A stretch of 53,594 nucleotides of DNA from Kutzneria sp. GTDB taxonomy: Bacteria; Actinomycetota; Actinomycetes; Mycobacteriales; Pseudonocardiaceae. Below the pieces are notes generated by a model. It was not told the origin of the DNA. It did not search any database and saw only the letters and a list, made by a program, of their open reading frames with translations. The DNA is taken from NCBI GenBank assembly GCA_019239965.1, contig JAFAZC010000055.1:1-53594 (forward strand), written 5' to 3'. The position numbers and the translations under genes are program-made. Positions 27,301-32,447 of this stretch are shown one piece after another (position 1 is the stretch's first letter; each line of letters opens with the position of its first letter).

Positions 27301-27834
27301 GGGGCCTACGGCACTGCCGGTAGCAACCAGCAGCTGTCCGGTGTGAACAGCCAGGCGCCGATCAACGTCGTCGTTCAGATCGTGAACGTCCCGGTGGAGC
27401 TGGGTGGCAAGGCTGTCACCAACGAGCTGAACATGACCTCGGCCAGCACCAACGGCGAGAGTGGTCTGTACCTGCCGGTCACCGGCGAGGGCCTGATGGG
27501 TGCTGGCGAGCTTCCCTCGCTGCGTACCCTGCCCCAGCCGCGGTCGGAGACCCCCGGTCTGGGCGGTCTGGGCCTCGGCGGCATCAAGCTGCCCGGGTTC
27601 AACGGCACGCTGCCTGTCGGTGGCGCGCACGAGCGCTCCATGAACGACCTGCCCCCGCTGCCCGGTCTCGCTGGCGTCCAGCTGCCCGGTCTGCCCGCGC
27701 AGTCGGAGCGTGACCTGCCCTCGCTGTCGGGTCAGCTGGTTCCGGCCGACGCCCACCTCGCGCAGCTGCCCTCGGCTGACGGCGTGAAGGTCGGGGCCGT
27801 GCCGGGTCTCGGTGGAAAGACCGCCGGTCTGTGA
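24391..27834 (+). CDS. Giant exported chaplin-like repeat protein
   Basis: This 1147-residue protein has a signal peptide (MQTWAKRGFQAALVTGG, cleavage near ANA-SE). Residues about 155-1010 hold some 17 copies of a 51-residue unit with core GSISGNLAQVPVSLPTQAFG followed by NAGNVVGN, A-rich residues, and a Gly/Thr linker (AGGDTTTSG). Asn of the SGN core recurs at 526, 577, 628, 679, 730, 781, 832, 883 and 934, exactly 51 apart. The core resembles the Streptomyces chaplin domain (SGNxxQVPVxxPVNxxGN), whose members form surface amyloid. There are only three cysteines (C119, C145, C286). LPVTG (1028-1032) is followed by a Leu-Pro-Gly-rich tail with no membrane anchor, so sortase anchoring is doubtful. 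The start is certain from the strong ribosome site. Surface coat or amyloid function is inferred. Confidence 0.85.
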   Translation: MQTWAKRGFQAALVTGGMLVLGAGIANASEDTPSVNPLGVPMNANFIDVDASIPVKAQSNQIGTPVGPLNTPGVQQSVSTREITRMLPAHPLSNRADRSITVAGPEGLTRHNSIDVDLCVPVDMSGNAVGLLSNAAAGTNSVIDCDVQSPTVTDGSRDNLAGNVIGVGGALPVQIDNNALGVLATATAAGTSQASAMAMTTPVITSGEHGTLAGNIVAAALAMPVQITGNGAGVLGNANAESVSSSEAASGGVLHTNGDSSTLGGNVLGLPLGMPVEINGNGLAACGSGDGKSATTVDALAGDNSDLGYIHTSGKKGTLAGNFGQTPMSLPVVLDNNAGAAVGNATAAGLTDNSVESGGTASTTGEKSTASGNVLDPEVALPVEFFGNGGAAVGDAEAAAANKVGAVAGGDTYTNGNDSVLGANDAVVPVAGAVDGFGSGGAALGTATGVAGNASKVHDGGYNGTLGNNAIGGGNLAGVPVALPVEGFGLAGGAAGGAQGTAQEIKDVTAGGTFNTVDDRGVISSNLAAVPVSLPAQAFGDAGGAIANVRAAADSDTTSTAATETHANGAKGSISGNLAQVPVSLPTQAFGNAGNVVGNGDAVAMGQTASSAGGPASTTGKGGSIAGNLIDTPIAGAVQGHGNAGAAPGLDNAAATNLTSTTAGGSDTTDGDHGSISGNAATVPVNPITDAFGNAGSIGGQATALADNKVFAKSGDDLSTHGNSSGISGNAATVPAPVTAIAAGNAGTVGGLADAVAKNYTASVAGGDTTTSGTLGSISGNVASVPAPVEAILSGHAAAVGGNPTADSTGWTGNIAGGNTATDGHFGSIAGNVAQVPAVVDTQVPADALGVGGTAFAKNAMQQINFAGGDTTTSGLGGSMSGDIVSVPAAVNTEVLHDVAGVTGNAFQAGANKTIDRAGGDVFTNGTAGSTSGDIIQVPAVVLAQVFGDAVSVAGMSGTGEANATDAVVGGAYGTAGSNQQLSGVNSQAPINVVVQIVNVPVELGGKAVTNELNMTSASTNGESGLYLPVTGEGLMGAGELPSLRTLPQPRSETPGLGGLGLGGIKLPGFNGTLPVGGAHERSMNDLPPLPGLAGVQLPGLPAQSERDLPSLSGQLVPADAHLAQLPSADGVKVGAVPGLGGKTAGL
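24853..27420 (+). repeat. Tandem 153-bp coding repeats of the chaplin-like protein
   Basis: About 17 tandem units of 153 bp, in phase, encode the 51-residue motif. Early units vary (periods 52, 51, 56, 51, 51, 45, 57 residues); from the eighth unit on the period is constant. Nucleotide identity between units is moderate, so these are old duplications rather than recent slippage. Confidence 0.8.
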
Positions 27835-27878
27835 CACCCAGCTGGACGTGACGTCCACTGGCTGAACAGATGAGAACG

Positions 27879-27913
27879 CTGGGCCCGGGAGACGATCCGT
27901 CTCCCGGGCCCAG
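27879..27913. terminator. Bidirectional hairpin terminator between convergent genes
   Basis: A perfect 16-bp stem (27879-27894 with 27898-27913) closes a 3-nt loop. It abuts the stop codon of the minus-strand GGDEF gene (27914) and lies 45 bp after the chaplin-like stop. There is no T run, as is usual for actinobacterial terminators. A shorter palindrome TGGACGT-G-ACGTCCA sits at 27843-27857. Confidence 0.75.
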
Positions 27914-28780
27914 TCACGTGCACGACTCTCTTGCCCGCAGGCGCTTCTCCGCATGGCCGACGACGGAGTACGCGGGTGCGGATCCATCATTGGTGGCCCA
28001 GCACACGTGCACCTTCGGCCGTACCCGGAGCCGGCCGAGACGCACGGCTTGTTCGGCAAGCTCGCGGATCCTGGCAGCGATCGGCACACCGGTGCCGTCC
28101 GGATGTTCGGCGACCACCGCGAACTCGTCGCCGCCGTACCGCGCGACGGTGTGATCGACCCGCAGTCCCTCGCGCAACCGATTGGCCAGCGCCACCAGCA
28201 GGTCGTCACCGGCGTCGAAGCCGAACTCCTCGTTGATCGAAGACAGTCGCCGCACGTCGACGAGCAGGAGAGTGGTGAGCGAGCCGTTGATCCGGGATCG
28301 GGTCAGCGACTGGTCCAGCCGGTCCAGCAGCAGCGCACGACTCGGCAACCCGGTGAGCGGATCGAGCAGCCCCCTGCTGTGCGACACGTCGGTGAGCACC
28401 GGATGGAGCAGGATGAGCAACCGCCGCCGGCCACGGTGGCCGACTGCCTGGTAGTCCGCCCACAACCGTGCGCACGGCACCCCGTCGCGGTGAACGACTA
28501 CCGGAACCGTCAACCGCCCGTCGGTGCGCAACACCTGCGCCGCCATCTCGGCATCCGAGGGGAGAGGCGCACCAGAATCGTCACACGTCTGCCATCCCGG
28601 CGGCCTTGTGCCGCGCATCAGGTCCTCGCGGGTCAGCCCGAGCAGACTTCCGGCCAGGCTGTTGGCCGCCAGAACCGCACCATGTTCGTCTCGCAGCATC
28701 ACCCCGACAGGGAGCTCGGAGACCAACTCGTCCCAGACCGTCCCTGTCGTGGCCGGTGCCGCCGTGTCCGGGGCGCTCAT
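27914..28780 (-). CDS. PAS-GGDEF protein, probable diguanylate cyclase
   Basis: The 288-residue protein has a PAS-like domain (about 15-130: ELPVGVMLRDEHGAVLAAN) and a GGDEF domain with intact RYGGDEF (214-220), so it could make c-di-GMP from two GTP. The metal-site strand LLLVDVRRLSSINEEFG keeps the first Asp and Asn but lacks the usual Phe-Lys, and the inhibitory RxxD site reads RVDH, so feedback inhibition is probably lost. There is no membrane segment. The start is ATG 28780, with GGAAGG 8 nt upstream; the frame runs further upstream without a ribosome site. The C-terminus ends soon after the core. It converges on the chaplin-like gene. Confidence 0.8.
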   Translation of the reverse strand: MSAPDTAAPATTGTVWDELVSELPVGVMLRDEHGAVLAANSLAGSLLGLTREDLMRGTRPPGWQTCDDSGAPLPSDAEMAAQVLRTDGRLTVPVVVHRDGVPCARLWADYQAVGHRGRRRLLILLHPVLTDVSHSRGLLDPLTGLPSRALLLDRLDQSLTRSRINGSLTTLLLVDVRRLSSINEEFGFDAGDDLLVALANRLREGLRVDHTVARYGGDEFAVVAEHPDGTGVPIAARIRELAEQAVRLGRLRVRPKVHVCWATNDGSAPAYSVVGHAEKRLRARESCT

Positions 28781-28938
28781 GGTTCGCACCTTCCGCACGG
28801 GTGGCTTCAGGTGAAAGCCTGCTCCGGAGTTGGTACGCAATTCAAGCATTTCCGCCTTACCCATAACGGTGATCTTTGGGCTGGTCGCGCCGCGTGGCCG
28901 ACGCCCCACCAGGCCGCGAGCTGTGCGAGCATGGTTCC

Positions 28939-29232
28939 GTGAGATGGCTTGAGGCGTCAGCGCCATGGCTGACCGCCGTGATCGTGGCCTGGGTGGCGGC
29001 GGGCGTTGTCGAGTTCCTGCTGGTGCGCAGGAAGAGGCAGGCAGACCTGACGAGCAAGGGCTGCCCTTACTGCGGAACACCATGGGCCGGACTCAAGCTG
29101 TGCGGCAAGTGTGAGAAGCAGGTCGTCGCCGACGAGAACCATCTCGTGACCCGGGTGTTGTTCGCCGTCGGTTCGCTGGCGCTCGGCCCGCCGATCGGCA
29201 TCGTCATTGTGCATCTGTTCACCGGCAAGTGA
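28939..29232 (+). CDS. Small membrane protein with zinc ribbon
   Basis: This 97-residue protein has two hydrophobic helices (about 9-27 and 72-92) flanking a cytosolic-type zinc ribbon CPYCG...CGKC (GCPYCGTPWAG and KLCGKCEKQ). The pattern suggests a metal-stabilised knuckle held at the membrane. I do not recognise a named family. GTG 28939 (VRWLEAS) is chosen because it opens directly before the first helix; upstream open frame adds 21 hydrophilic residues. It lies 60 bp ahead of the rhomboid protease gene on the same strand, so a shared transcript and a link to the protease are possible. Confidence 0.65.
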   Translation: MRWLEASAPWLTAVIVAWVAAGVVEFLLVRRKRQADLTSKGCPYCGTPWAGLKLCGKCEKQVVADENHLVTRVLFAVGSLALGPPIGIVIVHLFTGK

Positions 29233-29292
29233 CCTTGGTGAGGGCAGGCTGGTGGTCATCCTCGATTCCACACCAGACGCGAGGGAGGCGAC

Positions 29293-29976
29293 GTGACGGT
29301 CGGCGGCGTGCGTGGACCCGGCGCTCGTGGCGCCGAGGTGATGGTCGCCGAGGCGCGCAAGGCCTTCTGGGTGATGGTCGGGGTCCTCGCTGTTATCTGG
29401 ATCGCGCAGGTCATCAACTGGGCTGACGGCTATCGGCTCAGCTACGAGTTCGGCACCCGTGCCCGTGACATCGGTTCGCTGCCCACCATTCTGACCGCAC
29501 CGCTTCTGCACTTCAGCTGGAGCCACATCGAGGGCAACTCGGGACCGCTGTTCATTTTCGGTTTCCTGTCCGCCTATCGCGGAGTCCGGAAGTTTCTCGG
29601 TGTGACGGCGCTGATTGTGGTCGGCAGCGGACTCGGTGCCTGGCTCACCGAGTCTCCGAACTCCGTCGGCGCCGGTGCGAGCGGTGTGGTGTTCGGTTAT
29701 TTCGGCTACGTCATCGTCCGTGGCGTGTTCGACCGCCACGGCATCGACATCGTGGTCGGCATGGTGATGGCGTTGTGCTTCGCCTACGAGTTCACGGTGA
29801 TCGTGCCGGGCACGCCGGGCGTCAGTTGGCAGGCGCACCTGTTCGGGTTCGTCGCCGGCATCGTTGGTGGCTGGGTCTTCCGCGACCGCCGTCCGGGTTC
29901 GTCGGCAAGAGTCGGCCCGTCATCACCTGTGGTGCCGACTGTTCCCCTCGCGGATCCGACCCAGTCGTCCGGCTGA
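29293..29976 (+). CDS. Rhomboid-family intramembrane serine protease
   Basis: This 227-residue membrane protein has six to seven helices. It carries the rhomboid nucleophile motif GAGASG with S130 in GVVFGYFGYV, the catalytic His H182 (SWQAHLFGFVAG), and the upstream HFSWSHIEGN segment (73-82) that lines the active site. These proteases cut membrane proteins within the bilayer. The start is GTG 29293. The C-terminal tail is Pro/Ser-rich and cytosolic. Substrates are unknown; nearby exported and membrane proteins (chaplin-like protein, zinc-ribbon protein) are candidates only by position. Confidence 0.85.
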   Translation: MTVGGVRGPGARGAEVMVAEARKAFWVMVGVLAVIWIAQVINWADGYRLSYEFGTRARDIGSLPTILTAPLLHFSWSHIEGNSGPLFIFGFLSAYRGVRKFLGVTALIVVGSGLGAWLTESPNSVGAGASGVVFGYFGYVIVRGVFDRHGIDIVVGMVMALCFAYEFTVIVPGTPGVSWQAHLFGFVAGIVGGWVFRDRRPGSSARVGPSSPVVPTVPLADPTQSSG

Positions 29977-29989
29977 CGGCGTCGGTCGG

Positions 29990-30539
29990 TCAGCGCGGGT
30001 CGGCATCGGTGAGGAACTCGCGGACCCTGTCCACGAACACCCGGGACGTCATGGTGCCGTTGTGCCCCTTGTTCGGCACCGTCGCACAGCACGCGTTCGC
30101 AATGCTGGACACCATGTCGCGAACATAGTCGGGTAGACAGTTGGAGTCCCGTTCGCCGGCGATGGCCAGTGTTGGCGCCTGAATGGCGGGCAACAGCGGC
30201 TTGAGGTCCGCGTCGATGATGGCGCGGAGCGTGACGACCGCGTCGTGCCAGTCCCAGTTCCTGCCAATGCGTACGGATTCCGCGAGCCAGCCCAGTCCAC
30301 CGAGAACAGTCCTGAACTGTGGCGCCAGCGGGTGAATTCTCCGGGCCATTGATCCAGTACACACGGAAGTGTCGGGCGAGCCCATCGACCGCGCGCAGTG
30401 ACGCATACCGCTGCCAGCTCCTGAGCGGCTTGTTGTGCACGCCGAAACCGGGAAGATACACCAGAATCGGGCCATCACCGGCGGCCATGTACCAGATGTC
30501 GCGGGTCAGCCGCCCGGACTCGAGCACTCGCGATGCCAC
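29990..30539 (-). pseudogene. Decayed alpha/beta hydrolase
   Basis: Two frames carry pieces of one alpha/beta hydrolase. The N-terminal piece (from GTG 30539: VASRVLESGRLTRDIWYMAA, then LVYLPGFGVHNKPLRSW) runs to about 30340. The C-terminal piece (29990 to about 30330: PTLAIAGERDSNCLPDYV, then NKGHNGTMTSRVFVDRV) is in another frame. The C-terminal part keeps the acid and His of the triad, but no GxSxG nucleophile elbow is present in between, so roughly 100 residues are deleted along with the frame change. It sits between the rhomboid gene and the MerR gene, both intact. A sequencing error could explain the frame change but not the missing core. Confidence 0.7.
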
Positions 30540-30558
30540 GGTCCCACACTCTAGATCG

Positions 30559-31554
30559 TCAGGAACCGGGCCGGGACGCAGCGGCGAGCCATTCGCGGGT
30601 CGCCGCCGCGTCTGCCGGGTCCGGTTGTGGTGTTCCGTTGATCGTCGCCACCAGTGAGATGTACCTGCCAAGCAGACTGGTGAACCGGGACACGGTGTGC
30701 GCGGCACACTGGTGTGACGCGCTGGTGTGGTCGGGGGCGGCGATCCGGCGTCGCAACTCGGCGGTGTCCTGCTCACCGGTGAACTCGGCGAGCGAGGCCA
30801 CGAGGCGGTTGGTGATGTCCTGGGCTTGTGGAGAGCCCGCGGGCAGCCCGGACTGTTGTGCTGCCCGGGCCTCCAGGTGAATCTTCCGGTGCCGCTCGAT
30901 TCGCTCCTGCATCGCCGGCGAGGTCACGTGGCGTGCCCGGGGGGAGGAGAAGGATTCTTGGAAGAACTTGCGGACGGACTGACGGAAATCGCCGTCCTGT
31001 ACCAGGTCGGCCAGCTCGATCCAGGCTTCGAGTTGTTCGGTGGTGGGCTCCTCCGGCAGAGTCGGTCGCATCTGGTGTAACCGCTCGGCGAAGGTGGGGT
31101 GGACGTCGAGGCCGTCGCCGATCTCGTCCCAGAACTGGTCGATGAGCCGGTCGCGGTCGTCGTCGGACATGGAGACAAGCTTGTGCATGAGGCTCACCTG
31201 TTCGGCTGCGCTGTGCTGTTTCATGATGGTCCGTAAGACGGCCCGCCTGGCCTGTAGGCGACGCATCTGGCGCTCGACGAGCGCGATATGTGCTGCGGCG
31301 AGATCGCGCAGCGTCGTCTCGTCGGCCAGCAACCGCCGGATGTCGTCCAGGCTCGCGCCCAGCTCACGAAGGGTGCGGATGAGCTCCAACCGGGCAATGG
31401 CACGGATTCCGTAGAGCCGATAACCGGCGTCGGTGTGGTCGGTGGGTGAGATGATCCCGGCGTTGGAGTAGAACCTGATGGTGCTGACGCTCAGGCCGGT
31501 GCGTTGCGCCACATCGCCGATGGAGTACAGCTCGTTGTCGCCCACGGTGGCCAC
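30559..31554 (-). CDS. MerR-family transcriptional regulator
   Basis: This 331-residue regulator has an N-terminal winged-helix DNA-binding domain (YSIGDVAQRTGLSVSTIRFY, then GYRLYGIRAIARLELI), a coiled-coil dimerisation helix, and a long C-terminal domain of about 200 residues with no cysteine metal site. The effector is likely a small organic molecule, not a metal. The start is GTG 31554; GTG 31545 is an in-frame alternative. Upstream on the minus strand, CTTGACTCTCAACCTGCTTAAG spans 31562-31584 and holds TTGACT, suggesting a promoter that the protein itself may bind. It is divergent from the RibD-like reductase gene (31759), which it may control. Confidence 0.85.
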   Translation of the reverse strand: MATVGDNELYSIGDVAQRTGLSVSTIRFYSNAGIISPTDHTDAGYRLYGIRAIARLELIRTLRELGASLDDIRRLLADETTLRDLAAAHIALVERQMRRLQARRAVLRTIMKQHSAAEQVSLMHKLVSMSDDDRDRLIDQFWDEIGDGLDVHPTFAERLHQMRPTLPEEPTTEQLEAWIELADLVQDGDFRQSVRKFFQESFSSPRARHVTSPAMQERIERHRKIHLEARAAQQSGLPAGSPQAQDITNRLVASLAEFTGEQDTAELRRRIAAPDHTSASHQCAAHTVSRFTSLLGRYISLVATINGTPQPDPADAAATREWLAAASRPGS

Positions 31555-31758
31555 TGTGGGGTCTTAAGCAGGTTGAGAGTCAAGCCCGTGCCCTCGACGG
31601 GAGCGTCTTGTAGGATCTCGCCGCCGCTCGTGACATGTCGATGTACGCCACGCTGAGCCCCGAGTACGAGAACTACCGGCGAGCCCAGATCACGCACCGA
31701 TGAGTTTCCCGCCCCACACCGCTGTACGCCGGAGACCGACTCACGGAAGGCTGGCGCC

Positions 31759-32325
31759 ATGCGGAAACTGATCTACGGCATGAACCTGACCCTGGACGGC
31801 TACATCACCGCACCCGGCGACGACATCGGCTGGAGCGGGCCGCCTAGCGATGAGCTGTTCCAGTGGTGGCTCGACCAGGAGCGGGTGAACAGCCTGTCTC
31901 TGTATGGGCGCAAACTGTGGGAGACAATGAGCTCCTACTGGCCCACCGGCGACCAGCAGCCCAACGCAACCCCGGCGGAGATCGAGTTCGCGCGGAACTG
32001 GCGGGACACGCCGAAGGTGGTGTTCTCCTCGACGATCGACAGGGTCGACTGGAACACCCGCCTGGTCACCGGCGACGCGATTGCCGAGATCACTCGGCTC
32101 AAGGCCGAGGACGGCGGCCCAATGAGCATCGGCGGCGCAACGCTCGCCGGGGCGGCCATGCGGGCCGGGCTGATCGACGAGTACGCGCTGGCTACCTATC
32201 CGGTCCTGCTGGGCGGCGGCACGCCGTTCTTCACAGCGGTGGACAGCTGGGTGAACCTAAACCTGGTGGAGACGCGGACGTTTCCCGGCGGCGTAATCCT
32301 GACCAGGTACGAGACGAGGCACTGA
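31759..32325 (+). CDS. RibD C-terminal/DHFR-like reductase
   Basis: The 188-residue protein has the dihydrofolate-reductase fold signature of the RibD C-terminal family: MRKLIYGMNLTLDGYI at the start, LSLYGRKLWETM, KVVFSSTI, MSIGGATLAGAAMRAGLIDE (the NADPH-binding GGxxL block) and TYPVLLGGGTPFF. It lacks the deaminase domain of true RibD, so it is probably a stand-alone NADPH-dependent reductase of unknown substrate. Homologues often sit next to MerR or other regulators, as here. The start is ATG 31759. The 204-bp gap to the MerR gene shows the divergent promoter region. Confidence 0.8.
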   Translation: MRKLIYGMNLTLDGYITAPGDDIGWSGPPSDELFQWWLDQERVNSLSLYGRKLWETMSSYWPTGDQQPNATPAEIEFARNWRDTPKVVFSSTIDRVDWNTRLVTGDAIAEITRLKAEDGGPMSIGGATLAGAAMRAGLIDEYALATYPVLLGGGTPFFTAVDSWVNLNLVETRTFPGGVILTRYETRH

Positions 32326-32447
32326 ACGCGATTCCTCCGCGCGGTCGGGGACGTGCCGAGGGTAGCGATGAGTGAGATACAGCACCAGCAAGTCGGCGAC
32401 ACCACACGAACGTGAGACCCTGCACGTCTGATCGGGCCGCCTGATCA

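Noticed and set aside
31635..31703. Small frame MSMYATLSPEYENYRRAQIT... (22 aa) between the MerR and RibD-like genes
   Set aside because: It has no convincing ribosome site and no known family. It lies in the divergent promoter region.
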